Below, one piece after another: positions 1 to 8,103 of a DNA stretch of 32,756 nucleotides. The translations under genes were made by a program, and so were the position numbers. The notes under the pieces are model-generated. The model made no database searches, was not told the origin of the DNA, and saw only the letters and a list, made by a program, of their open reading frames with translations. The first letter of the stretch is position 1. Each line of letters starts with the position of its first letter. Origin of the DNA: Alphaproteobacteria bacterium (lineage in GTDB: Bacteria > Pseudomonadota > Alphaproteobacteria > Rhizobiales > Rhizobiaceae); assembly GCA_024280375.1 (NCBI GenBank), contig JAJRQF010000057.1, positions 1 through 32,756 of the forward strand, in the 5' to 3' direction.

Positions 1-47
1 ATTTCTTTGTCAGACGTTGGTTCCGGGGAATTTGAAATAACACTCAT
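1..47 (-). CDS. 5' end of a leftward gene, cut by the window edge (possibly moxR-type AAA ATPase)
   Basis: An ATG at 47 on the minus strand opens a frame that stays open to the window edge, giving 15 residues beginning MSVISNSPEPTSDKE. It diverges from the DUF1285 gene with about 125 bp between the starts. From memory, a MoxR-family ATPase often lies divergently beside DUF1285 in Rhizobiales, and a short polar N-terminus fits one. This is inference from context; there is no domain to see. Only a weak purine-rich ribosome site precedes the ATG. Confidence 0.3.
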   Translation of the reverse strand, partial: MSVISNSPEPTSDKE

Positions 48-173
48 CAAAGTTCTTTCATTATCAGGTTGCTCTTAATTTGGCATGATGGCAAATAATG
101 ATACACCAACTATTTCGTGAGTATGGCGCTTTTTTGGTTTTTATACAGTGGTTATGGTGCTCAGGATATCAAT

Positions 174-818
174 ATGACGGAAAAATCCGGAAAACGACCA
201 GAATTGCAAGATATGCAACAGGGCACCGCGATGTTGGAAGCACTTGTTGCGCGTGCCGGTAATCACGGCAAAAAGCTGCCACCTGTGGAGCAATGGCACC
301 CGGATTATTGTGGTGAAATTGACATGGAGATCAAGCGCGACGGCACTTGGTTTTATATGGGAACACCGATTGGACGTGCGCCGTTGGTTCGATTGTTTTC
401 AACAGTATTGCGCAAGGATGAAGATGGTGAAACCTATCTGGTGACACCGGTCGAAAAGATTAGAATCAAGATTGAGGACGCGCATTTTTTGGCTGTTGAA
501 ATGAGCAGCACAGGGCAGGGGAACGACCAGGTATTGACCTTTCGAACCAATGTGGGCGATGTGGTCGAAGCCAGTGCTGAACACCCGATTAGATTCGAAA
601 TTTCTGAGGAAAATCAAGGTGTAAAACCCTATTTGTTAATGCGCGGCCGGTTGGAAGCATTGGTGAGCCGGGCGGTTATGTATGATCTCATTGAGCTTGG
701 CGAAGAAATTGAAGTGGATGGGGTTTTGATGTTTGTGCTTCGTTCAAATGGTGCCGTATTTCCTATTATGAATGTGGATGATCTCAATTCTGGTGCAAGG
801 CTGGATGATAGTGCATGA
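174..818 (+). CDS. DUF1285 family protein
   Basis: This 214-residue soluble protein matches the alphaproteobacterial DUF1285 family in length and in its central part (W-H-P near residue 40, then CGEIDMEIKRDGTWFYMGTP and PLVRLFSTVL). The family has no established biochemical role that I can name. The frame is open from a GTG at 117, but I place the start at the ATG at 174: an AGGAT ribosome site sits 6-7 bases upstream, and the extra 19 residues are hydrophobic and unlike the family N-terminus. The stop overlaps the next gene's start (ATGA at 815-818). This implies translational coupling with the NUDIX gene and with the CCA-adding enzyme beyond it, a three-gene order I recall as conserved in rhizobia. 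Confidence 0.85.
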   Translation: MTEKSGKRPELQDMQQGTAMLEALVARAGNHGKKLPPVEQWHPDYCGEIDMEIKRDGTWFYMGTPIGRAPLVRLFSTVLRKDEDGETYLVTPVEKIRIKIEDAHFLAVEMSSTGQGNDQVLTFRTNVGDVVEASAEHPIRFEISEENQGVKPYLLMRGRLEALVSRAVMYDLIELGEEIEVDGVLMFVLRSNGAVFPIMNVDDLNSGARLDDSA

Positions 819-1480
819 GACAAAATAAAGGCACTCATGTCGCAATAGATCTGCAAGCAATTTCGGCCCTACAGTTTCGTCAAAAATTTGAGCAAAGGCA
901 AAAGCTTGCAGGATTTGATGTGGGTGGTGGCGATCATGTACTCAATCGGGACAAGCCCAGGGTTGATGATAATTCGCTCAAAAATGCCTCCGTTCTGTTT
1001 GGGATAATTGACCGGGTCGAGGGGGCCAGTGTGTTATTAACCAAGCGAACAGAGACTTTGTCATCTCATAAGGGGCAGGTGGCACTTCCCGGCGGAAAAA
1101 TTGATGCAAGTGATGCCTCTGCTGAATCGGCTGCATTGCGCGAGGCCTATGAGGAGGTGGGCGTTGAGCCGGAATTTGTCACCGTGCTGGGGCGTCTGGG
1201 CGATTATATATCCGGTTCCGGATATAGGGTTTCTCCGGTGGTTGGAATAATTGATCCGGCATTCACTTTGAGAATAAACCAACACGAGGTTGCCGAGGCG
1301 TTCGAAGTACCTCTTTCTTTTTTGATGAATGAGGAAAATCATCAACTTGGCAGTGCGGTTTGGAATGGTACAGAGCGGTTTTTTTATAAAATGCCCTTTG
1401 GTGAAGGGCGTGACGTCAAGCCAATCTGGGGACTTACTGCCGGGGTAATTCGGATGATTTATGACAGGGTTTATGGATGA
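815..1480 (+). CDS. CoA pyrophosphatase-type NUDIX hydrolase
   Basis: This 221-residue NUDIX hydrolase belongs to the CoA-diphosphatase subgroup (NudL/YeaB-like), which cleaves CoA or its derivatives to phosphopantetheine and adenosine 3',5'-bisphosphate. The CoA-type signature precedes the NUDIX box (TKRTETLSSHKGQVALPGG, about residues 76-94). The box core LREAYEEVG (108-116) carries the metal-binding glutamates. As in other CoA-type members, the first Glu of the general NUDIX consensus is not at its usual place. The start overlaps the DUF1285 stop by 4 bases, and its own stop overlaps the CCA enzyme start (ATGA at 1477-1480). The substrate is inferred from the family and has not been shown. 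Confidence 0.88.
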   Translation: MRQNKGTHVAIDLQAISALQFRQKFEQRQKLAGFDVGGGDHVLNRDKPRVDDNSLKNASVLFGIIDRVEGASVLLTKRTETLSSHKGQVALPGGKIDASDASAESAALREAYEEVGVEPEFVTVLGRLGDYISGSGYRVSPVVGIIDPAFTLRINQHEVAEAFEVPLSFLMNEENHQLGSAVWNGTERFFYKMPFGEGRDVKPIWGLTAGVIRMIYDRVYG

Positions 1481-2727
1481 ATAAAGTGCTTCCCAACGCC
1501 GAATGGCTAAAAGATCGTGATCTGCAAAAACTGTTAAAATTATTGAGCGCTGATGGCGAAGAGGCGATGGTCAATGGTGGGGCGGTTAGAAATTCTTTGC
1601 TGGGGGAACCCGTGGCGGATGTGGATTTATCGACGACCCTATTGCCTGAACAGGTTGTTGAAAAACTGCAGAATGCGAATATCAAAGTCGTTCCAACAGG
1701 CATTGAGCATGGCACGGTTACCGCCGTCCTCAACAAACGTCCGTTTGAAATTACCACCTTACGGTCTGACATCGAAACCAATGGACGACATGCGGTCGTC
1801 CGGTTTGGTCGGGATTGGCTGGAAGATGCAAAGCGCCGGGATTTTAGTGTCAACGCTCTATATGTCGACAAAGATGGTAAGGTTTTTGACCCTCTTGAGG
1901 GGATGGTCGATATTGAAGCGCGACGAATAAGATTTATCGGAGATGCGGAAGATCGCATTAAAGAAGATTATTTACGGATTTTGCGGTTTTTCAGATTTTT
2001 TGCCTGGTATGGAACGGGGGCACCTGACCGAGAGGCTTTGAAAGCCTGTGTTCGTATGAAGAACACAATTGAGGATTTGTCAGTTGAGCGTGTTTGGAAC
2101 GAGTTTCGAAAGCTTTTAAGCGCACCGGACCCGGCGCGCGCCATATTGTGGATGCGGCAATCCGGGGTTTTAAATGTCGTTTTGCCGGAGAGTGAAAAAT
2201 GGGGAATTGATGCCTTTCAACGGCTGGTTAGAACTGAGGTCGAACTTGATTGGGCGATTGACCCGCTTTTGCGGTTGATGGCAATCATTCCGCCCCAACG
2301 GGATGTTGTGTCAGGATTGGCTGATAGATTGCGGCTTTCAAAGGTTGACGGCAAAAGATTGCTGGACTGGGCGAATAGTGTTGGTTCATTTGATAATATG
2401 GATGAAAATGAGCTTCAAAAACTCATGTATAAAGGTTCCAGGCAAGGAATAATTGACCGGTTTAAACTTGATTTGGCGCGGCTGCGCGAATTGGGTATGC
2501 GGGAAGATGCAGCCCTGGTTGATGCTGCGCGTATCAGCGATTTGCTGGATTTTGCATTGGCTTGGGAAAAGCCAAGATTTCCGCTTAAAGGCAAGGATTT
2601 GATTGAGTTGGGATATTTGCCGGGAAAAGAACTTGGGGATGTTCTGAATTCGCTGGAGGAGCGTTGGATCGACAATAAATTCAGCCTTTCAAAGGAAAAG
2701 TTACTTGCTGAGTTGAAGGAGGGTTAA
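1477..2727 (+). CDS. cca: CCA tRNA nucleotidyltransferase (class II poly(A) polymerase/CCA-adding family)
   Basis: This enzyme adds or repairs the 3'-terminal CCA of tRNAs using CTP and ATP. The 416-residue protein shows the class II nucleotidyltransferase head: GGAVRN at residues 34-39 followed by the metal-binding D-x-D in VADVDLSTT (Asp48, Asp50). The RRDFSVNALY motif follows at about 120-129, then DPLEG (138-142) and the neck region EDYLRILRFFRFFAWYG (163-179). The ERVWNEFRKLL motif at about 204-214 marks the RNA-binding head and tail. The C-terminal half is helical and divergent, as is usual. It is the third gene of an overlapping operon; the start is fixed by the 4-base overlap. A poly(A) polymerase of the same superfamily is an alternative, but this form in alphaproteobacteria is normally the CCA enzyme. 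Confidence 0.93.
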   Translation: MNKVLPNAEWLKDRDLQKLLKLLSADGEEAMVNGGAVRNSLLGEPVADVDLSTTLLPEQVVEKLQNANIKVVPTGIEHGTVTAVLNKRPFEITTLRSDIETNGRHAVVRFGRDWLEDAKRRDFSVNALYVDKDGKVFDPLEGMVDIEARRIRFIGDAEDRIKEDYLRILRFFRFFAWYGTGAPDREALKACVRMKNTIEDLSVERVWNEFRKLLSAPDPARAILWMRQSGVLNVVLPESEKWGIDAFQRLVRTEVELDWAIDPLLRLMAIIPPQRDVVSGLADRLRLSKVDGKRLLDWANSVGSFDNMDENELQKLMYKGSRQGIIDRFKLDLARLRELGMREDAALVDAARISDLLDFALAWEKPRFPLKGKDLIELGYLPGKELGDVLNSLEERWIDNKFSLSKEKLLAELKEG

Positions 2728-2744
2728 GTCATCAGAATTGGTGT

Positions 2745-2783
2745 GGCAATTTTAATTGAGAAAGATTGCCAAGCTCATTTTTT
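2745..2783 (+). terminator. Possible Rho-independent terminator after the CCA enzyme operon
   Basis: GGCAAT (2745-2750) and ATTGCC (2765-2770) can form a 6-bp stem, followed a few bases later by six T (2778-2783). The stem is short and the T-run is displaced, so this is a weak call. The remaining bases to 2898 show no gene. Confidence 0.35.
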
Positions 2784-2898
2784 GGGATGTAATTTGTTAA
2801 CTTTATTCAGTGTTTTGGCCCTAAATTAACGGATATTCAAATTTGACAATCTATAGAAGTACCTGATCGAATTTTCATGATCAGGTGGGGATATTGCA

Positions 2899-4086
2899 GT
2901 GTTTTCGAATTTGAATTTTTTTCAATTGCAAAAAAAGCGAATAATTTCCCATTATTCGCACGATCGTTTGCTAATGCTTCAAGCAACGATACTTTCAAAT
3001 ATTTTTCTTGGTTGTGCCGCCATTGTGTTGATTTTTTCAGCCGGCATCAAAATTACATTTCCTGAACTGATGGATGAAAAGTCGCGAGAGATATTTCTTG
3101 TGCTCGATATAACCTTGTCGTCGATTTGTTTGATTGCATATGGTTTTGTACAGACTGGTTATTATAAATTTGGCCGTGAAGTATTCACTCTTGCAGCGTT
3201 TTTATCAACATTTGCCGGTCTTTTTTTGACTGGTGGATTTCCGGGATCATCTGTGGTGCCGTGCTTAATAATACTGCCAGTAATTGGTTATCTTTTTTAT
3301 GGTGCAAAATTTGGATTTGCTTCGGCTGCTGTCGTTCTGGTTGTTATATTTATGCAGTGGATTGCCGTAGAAAATCTGGGTCTTGTTGTACCGGATTTTA
3401 CGTCGAAAGCCAGCCCGGCAACAAACGCTGTGATTGTATTTGCAATGTCATTTGGAGCGATTGTTGCAATTGTCTCCATTTATCAAAGCAGGAATAATCA
3501 CCTTCAGCGAGAGCTAAACGAAGAGCGGAAGAACCTTTCGAAATTGGTCAGCCAAGATGCCCTAACCGGAATTGCAAACTCCCGAAAGTTTCATGATGAA
3601 TTACAAAAACTTGGCAAAGAATGCTCGAGTGCTGATGAAAGATTTTCTATAATATTTTTGGATCTTGATGACTTTAAAAACATCAATGATTCCCACGGTC
3701 ATTATGCTGGGGATTGCGTGCTTAAAGTTATTGCCAGTAGAATTGGGAAATGTGTTCGGGAAACAGATTTAGTGGCGCGAATTGGTGGTGATGAATTTGG
3801 AGTATTGCTAAAGCCAGAAATCGACACATTGTTTATTGATCAGGTTAAGATAAAACTGCAAAAAACATTGCGAGAACCCATCACAGTCGATTGCACTCAG
3901 CACCATGTTGGCGTGAGTGTTGGGCATAGTGTTTATCCTGATGATGCAACTGATTTGAATGAATTGCTGAAGCTTGCGGACCAATCAATGTATGAAACAA
4001 AAACACGAAAAAGTGCCGCTTCAGACAAAACGGTGCAATTGGCAAAAGCAAAGCACGGTACGCGAAATTCAATTAAAGCTGCCTGA
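2899..4086 (+). CDS. Membrane-anchored diguanylate cyclase (GGDEF)
   Basis: This 395-residue protein probably makes cyclic di-GMP from two GTP at the inner membrane. The first 195 residues contain about six hydrophobic segments (around 31-50, 69-86, 96-111, 118-135, 140-155 and 176-195) with no recognisable sensor domain. A short coiled linker leads into a GGDEF domain from D220 (DALTGIANSRKF). It has the intact active-site motif GGDEF at 296-300, the metal and substrate motif LDLDDFKNIND, and an inhibitory I-site RETD at 287-290, five residues before GGDEF as expected. The domain therefore looks catalytically competent and product-inhibited. The start is a GTG with a G-rich ribosome site about 8 bases upstream; a later ATG (2974) is possible. 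It stands alone, convergent with the histidine kinase gene. Confidence 0.9.
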   Translation: MFSNLNFFQLQKKRIISHYSHDRLLMLQATILSNIFLGCAAIVLIFSAGIKITFPELMDEKSREIFLVLDITLSSICLIAYGFVQTGYYKFGREVFTLAAFLSTFAGLFLTGGFPGSSVVPCLIILPVIGYLFYGAKFGFASAAVVLVVIFMQWIAVENLGLVVPDFTSKASPATNAVIVFAMSFGAIVAIVSIYQSRNNHLQRELNEERKNLSKLVSQDALTGIANSRKFHDELQKLGKECSSADERFSIIFLDLDDFKNINDSHGHYAGDCVLKVIASRIGKCVRETDLVARIGGDEFGVLLKPEIDTLFIDQVKIKLQKTLREPITVDCTQHHVGVSVGHSVYPDDATDLNELLKLADQSMYETKTRKSAASDKTVQLAKAKHGTRNSIKAA

Positions 4087-4100
4087 TAAAATTTAGGCAG
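4079..4100. terminator. Short hairpin across the two convergent stop codons
   Basis: CTGCCT (4079-4084) pairs with AGGCAG (4095-4100). The hairpin spans the stop of the diguanylate cyclase gene and the stop of the convergent kinase gene, so it could serve both. There is no good T-run, so termination is only a suggestion. Confidence 0.3.
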
Positions 4101-5478
4101 GAATTCTAATCGTTGCTCTTAGCCCGCCAAGCGGGCTGTCATCCAGTATAATATCACCGCCGTGGGTTCGGGCTATATCGCGGGCAATCGCAAGACCTAA
4201 TCCTGTGCCGGTATCATCCTGGTTCCGTGCTTCATCCAAACGGAAAAATGGTTTAAAAACATCTTCGCGAGATTCTTCCGGGATGCCAATTCCATTGTCA
4301 TCAATTCGAATGCTTAGCCAGTTTCCTCTGTGGTCGGCCAATATGTGTATCTTGTCGGCGTTTTTAAGGGCGTTTGATACAAGATTGCTAAGAAGTCTGG
4401 AAAATGCCCCAGGGCGGACATTGATTGCAGCCCGGCCTTTGAGGTCAAATGTAAGTTTCTTGTTTCTCAAGCTGGCTTCATTTTCAAGGCGTATCAAGGC
4501 ATCTTTCAGATTAACGGTTCCTGGTTCTTCATCGCCTTCACCTCTGGTGAAGTTGACATAACCTTCAATCATCATCTGCATGTCGTCGACATCATTTTGT
4601 AATTCGTCGACCTCGGGACTTTTTCCGAGCAAAGCGAGTTGTAACTTAAATCTGGTAAGAATTGTTCGAAGATCGTGGCTTACGCCTGCCAGCATTGTTG
4701 TTCTTTGTTCAATCTGGCGTTCTATGCGGCCTCGCATCTCTAGAAAAGCAACGCCAGCACGGCGAACTTCCTGAGCCCCTCGAGGCTTGAAATCCCCTGG
4801 AATGGATCGGCCTTTGCCAAATGTCTCCGCGGCTTCTGCCAGTTTTTGAATTGGGCGGATCTGATTTCGCAAAAATAATATCGAGATGAAAATCAAAACC
4901 AGCGATGTGCCGCTCATCCACAATAAAAATATATGAGTGTTGGATGCATAGGCCCGATTTCGGCGCAGGAATACGCGTAACACATTTTTTTCAAGCTTGA
5001 TTCTAATTTCCAAAAGGTTGGAATCGCCTACTGTGTCTATCCAGAATGGTTTTGCAATTTGAGTGGTGATTTGCTGGCTGAGAATACCGTCCAGAATAGA
5101 AAAGAATGGTTTTGGATTTGGCGGCGGTAAGGGGGCAGGCGGCAAGATTGAAATGTTAAGGGCAAATTTTTGCCGGGCAATTTTTGTAATCGTCTCATAT
5201 TCGGTATCTTGAGGGTAAGTTTCAATTACACTGACAATAGCCGATACATCGCGCACAACCGCCGTAGAAAGGCGCTGAGTGACCGATTGCCAATGGCGTT
5301 CCATAAATACAAATGCGACCACCGATTGGAGCAATACCATCGGCGTGATGATAATAAGAAGCGAGCGGCCGTAAAGGCCTTTCGGCATTTGACCCGCTAT
5401 CCAACGGGTAAAGACAATCCAGGGATAGCGCAGCCGTCTTAATCTGTGTTGGTATACCTCAATCGACGACACACCCAT
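4093..5478 (-). CDS. EnvZ-like sensor histidine kinase
   Basis: This 461-residue inner-membrane histidine kinase has two transmembrane segments (about 38-58 and 182-203) flanking a periplasmic domain of about 120 residues with a proline-rich stretch (PPAPLPPPNPKP, 113-124). A HAMP segment follows, starting at the conserved RPI (208-210). The phospho-acceptor motif is AGVSHDLRT (His268). The ATP-binding lobe has the N-box NLVSNALKNA (N369), DNGIGIP (394-400) and GTGLGLA (424-430). It lies 136 bp downstream of an OmpR-type regulator, its likely partner. The ATG at 5478 directly abuts GGAGG; the in-frame GTG at 5472 sits six bases from that same site and may be the real start. The family resembles EnvZ and alphaproteobacterial CenK-type kinases; which one is not certain. 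Confidence 0.92.
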   Translation of the reverse strand: MGVSSIEVYQHRLRRLRYPWIVFTRWIAGQMPKGLYGRSLLIIITPMVLLQSVVAFVFMERHWQSVTQRLSTAVVRDVSAIVSVIETYPQDTEYETITKIARQKFALNISILPPAPLPPPNPKPFFSILDGILSQQITTQIAKPFWIDTVGDSNLLEIRIKLEKNVLRVFLRRNRAYASNTHIFLLWMSGTSLVLIFISILFLRNQIRPIQKLAEAAETFGKGRSIPGDFKPRGAQEVRRAGVAFLEMRGRIERQIEQRTTMLAGVSHDLRTILTRFKLQLALLGKSPEVDELQNDVDDMQMMIEGYVNFTRGEGDEEPGTVNLKDALIRLENEASLRNKKLTFDLKGRAAINVRPGAFSRLLSNLVSNALKNADKIHILADHRGNWLSIRIDDNGIGIPEESREDVFKPFFRLDEARNQDDTGTGLGLAIARDIARTHGGDIILDDSPLGGLRATIRIPA

Positions 5479-5614
5479 CCTCCATTCCGGCGATTATTTC
5501 TGTATCGCTGATATTTTGCGGAAATCATATCTATCGACACGACTTGGCACAACAGCAAAAATCCGATGAGACTTGAGAGTAAGGTTGGTGTAGAGGATCG
5601 TTTGTAAAAATCAG

Positions 5615-6322
5615 CTAGTCGACATGCAATTTATAGCCCATCCCACGAACTGTTTGCAGCCAATTTGGTTGCGCTGGATCTGGTTCGATTTTTCTTCTCA
5701 AACGGTTGATTTGAACATCGACAGTTCTCTCGCCCGTAACATTGTCGTTTCCAAGCAGTTCCTGACGCGGAACAATATCTCCGGCATTGAGAGCAAACAA
5801 GACCATTATCTCACGTTCCCTGTCTGTGAGGCGAACCGGGGTGCCGTTGTTTTTCAATTCTCTTGAGGCAATCGTAAACGTATAGGGCCCAAACACCACC
5901 TGCTCAATTGCAGGTACTTCAGGCTGTGCGCTTCTTTTCAAAATGGCATTGACCCGGAGCAATAGTTCACGGGGGTCAAATGGCTTGGGCAAATAATCAT
6001 CTGCACCGGCTTCCAGGCCCTTAATTCTCGATTCAGTCTCTGAAAGGGCGGTTAGCATCAGAATTGGAACATCCATTTCTTCGCGTAAATATCTGGTGAA
6101 GTCGACGCCAGATTCGCCGGGCATCATTACATCTACAATCAATAAATCAAAGGCCAGGCCCACAAGTTTGCGGCGCGCATCAGAGGCATTGCTTGCCACA
6201 GAAATTCGAAACTCGTTTTCGCTTAAAAATCGCGATAAAAGATCACGAATTCGCCGATCATCATCAATAATAAGGATATGGGCGGCGTTGTCTGCTAGAG
6301 AGGCTGTTTCAGTGACGTTCAT
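5615..6322 (-). CDS. OmpR/PhoB-family response regulator (PetR-like)
   Basis: This 235-residue two-domain response regulator has a receiver domain with the acidic cluster IIDDD (18-22), phospho-acceptor Asp64 in LIVDVMMPG, T91/A92 and K113 in LPKPF. The C-terminal winged helix includes LTDREREIMVLF and ends in VDVQINRLRRKIE...VRGMGYKL. I start it at the ATG at 6322. A TTG at 6358 would add 12 residues but has no clear ribosome site. It lies between a MarR-family gene and a sensor kinase gene. A MarR-type plus OmpR-type pair recalls PetP and PetR of Rhodobacter capsulatus, which are needed for cytochrome bc1 expression. The bc1 operon here lies about 18 kb away, so the functional link is inference. 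Confidence 0.92.
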   Translation of the reverse strand: MNVTETASLADNAAHILIIDDDRRIRDLLSRFLSENEFRISVASNASDARRKLVGLAFDLLIVDVMMPGESGVDFTRYLREEMDVPILMLTALSETESRIKGLEAGADDYLPKPFDPRELLLRVNAILKRSAQPEVPAIEQVVFGPYTFTIASRELKNNGTPVRLTDREREIMVLFALNAGDIVPRQELLGNDNVTGERTVDVQINRLRRKIEPDPAQPNWLQTVRGMGYKLHVD

Positions 6323-6401
6323 TAAAAAACTCGTATTCTCAATAGGGTTCAGAACCAAAATTTAGTACTAATTAAACCCCGGTTGGGTTTAGTCTTTAGT
6401 G

Positions 6402-6920
6402 TCAATCGACCGAAACTCCTTCGTTGAGCAGTTGATCAAGAAAATCCCGGTCACTACGGTCAATCATATTTTGCAAAAACGCTTCGACTGCATGTGATTG
6501 CCGTGGAATGTCATTGCTGACAATGTTGGCAAATGCGGTTTCAATTCGCTTTGATTGCATTTGGGATAGTTTCAGCGCTAATTTGCGGCCTTTTTTTGTC
6601 GGGTACAATAATCGTTTGCGACCATCATTGTCGGCGCGGAGTTGAACGATGTGCCCAGACTCAATAAGTTCCTTTAAAACCCGGCTCAGACTTTGCTTGG
6701 TAATTTTCAAGATATCAAGCAACTCTGCAACAGTTAACCCGGGTATTCTGTTGGTAAAATGCAAAATCCTGTGATGCGCCCGGCCAAAACCATACTCAGA
6801 TAAAACCTCATCAGCATCGGTAACGAATGAACGATAGGCAAAAAACAATAGTTCTATTATTCTGAAATTCTCGCAATCTTCATTCGACATTGGCATTTTG
6901 ATTGCATTGGGTTCGTCCAT
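6402..6920 (-). CDS. MarR-family transcriptional regulator (PetP-like)
   Basis: This 172-residue winged-helix regulator has a helical dimerisation segment (about 20-45) followed by the MarR-type helix-turn-helix GLTVAELLDILKITKQSLSR (61-80) and a wing with the charged tip RADNDGRKRLLYPT (95-108), then C-terminal dimerisation helices. It is the first of three minus-strand genes, with 79 bp before the response regulator start, so co-transcription is likely. It is divergent from ilvE. The palindrome at 6950-6980 lies only 29 bp before its start codon, a position that suits autorepression. The closest named relative I can recall is PetP. The ribosome site is weak (AGAAAG). Confidence 0.88.
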   Translation of the reverse strand: MDEPNAIKMPMSNEDCENFRIIELLFFAYRSFVTDADEVLSEYGFGRAHHRILHFTNRIPGLTVAELLDILKITKQSLSRVLKELIESGHIVQLRADNDGRKRLLYPTKKGRKLALKLSQMQSKRIETAFANIVSNDIPRQSHAVEAFLQNMIDRSDRDFLDQLLNEGVSVD

Positions 6921-6949
6921 TGTTGATCTTTCTAAATATTAAAATAATA

Positions 6950-6980
6950 AAATATATGTCAGGTATGTTGACATATATTT
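6950..6980. promoter_or_regulatory. Perfect 11-bp inverted repeat, candidate operator between the marR and ilvE genes
   Basis: AAATATATGTC (6950-6960) and GACATATATTT (6970-6980) are exact reverse complements separated by 9 bp. The site sits 29 bp before the MarR start and overlaps a TTGACA (6968-6973) that could be a -35 element reading toward ilvE; no good -10 is evident at the right distance. The length and symmetry suit a dimeric winged-helix regulator, most simply the adjacent MarR protein. Confidence 0.65.
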
Positions 6981-7128
6981 CAAATGCTCAATACTACCTT
7001 ATGGAGTTTCTGGAATAAATAACAATCTGGAATTCCATTCTGGCTTAATCATTTTGCGGAATATTCGCCTATTCCCTAAGCAGCGGGTTCTTCGGCTGGT
7101 GCCGAATACCTGAAAAGGAGTTTTTGTA

Positions 7129-8004
7129 ATGGCATCGAAATCATTTGACCAATTGGACGGCGTTATTTGGTTCAACGGAGAATTTGTTGAATGGGCGGAT
7201 GCGCAGGTGCATGTGTTAACGCATGGTTTGCATTATGCCAGTTCGGTGTTTGAGGGTGTTCGGGCCTATGGCGGGAAGATTTTTAAGCTCGATGAACACA
7301 CTGAGAGGCTACATGCTTCTGCAAAACATCTTGGGTTTGAAATTCCGTGGTCGGTTGAGGAAATTAATCAGGCATGTGAAGAATCATTGGTAAAACAAGG
7401 ATTAAGCGATGCTTACCTTCGTCCGGTTGCATGGCGTGGCAGTGAGATGATGGGTGTGTCTGCGCAACAAAACAAGATTAACCTGGCCATTGCTGTATGG
7501 GACTGGCCGAGCTATTTTGACCCGGCCGAGCGGGCGAAGGGTGTGCGTCTTGATATTTCCGAGTGGTGCAGACCTGATCCAAGAACCATCCCCTGCAAGG
7601 CAAAGGCTGCTGGGCTGTACATGATTTGCACACTATCCAAACACGCGGCTGAAGATAAAGGCTATGCTGATGCATTAATGTATGACTGGCGCGGTCGTGT
7701 GGCTGAGGCAACAGGCGCAAATGTATTTTTTATCAAAGACGGCGTTATTCATACCCCCACAGCTGATTGTTTTCTTGATGGGATTACGCGCCAGACCGTT
7801 ATTGATTTGGCAAAGAAACGACAAATTGAAGTGGTTGAGCGGGTTATTATGCCGGATGAAATGAGCGGTTTCGAAGAATGCTTTTTGACTGGAACCGCTG
7901 CAGAAGTGACGCCAGTATCAGAAATCGGTCCCCATTCTTTTACACCTGGAACAATTTCCACGATGTTGATGGATGATTATACCAAGGTAGTGAACGCCGA
8001 TTGA
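7129..8004 (+). CDS. ilvE: Branched-chain amino acid aminotransferase
   Basis: This PLP-dependent fold-type IV aminotransferase interconverts leucine, isoleucine or valine and their 2-oxo acids with glutamate / 2-oxoglutarate. The 291-residue protein has the family N-terminus (VIWFNGEFVEWADA), HVLTHGLHYASSVFEGVRAY (28-47), the PLP lysine K159 in CKAKAAGLYM, and the phosphate-binding region EATGANVFFIKDG (193-205). The C-terminal GTAAEVTPV is present. Length and motifs match IlvE better than D-amino-acid transaminase. The start has an AAAAGGAG ribosome site 8 bases upstream. A small hairpin (TTCGGC 7091-7096, GCCGAA 7101-7106) sits just before that site in the untranslated leader. It is divergent from the marR-type gene, with a shared candidate operator. 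Confidence 0.94.
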   Translation: MASKSFDQLDGVIWFNGEFVEWADAQVHVLTHGLHYASSVFEGVRAYGGKIFKLDEHTERLHASAKHLGFEIPWSVEEINQACEESLVKQGLSDAYLRPVAWRGSEMMGVSAQQNKINLAIAVWDWPSYFDPAERAKGVRLDISEWCRPDPRTIPCKAKAAGLYMICTLSKHAAEDKGYADALMYDWRGRVAEATGANVFFIKDGVIHTPTADCFLDGITRQTVIDLAKKRQIEVVERVIMPDEMSGFEECFLTGTAAEVTPVSEIGPHSFTPGTISTMLMDDYTKVVNAD

Positions 8005-8103
8005 AGCGGGCGTAACTTCTCTTTAAAAATAGTTTCCCTTGCGTAATGAATTAATCAGCGGCAATATATTGCTGTATATTAATCAAAACGGGGAGAGAAT
8101 GTT

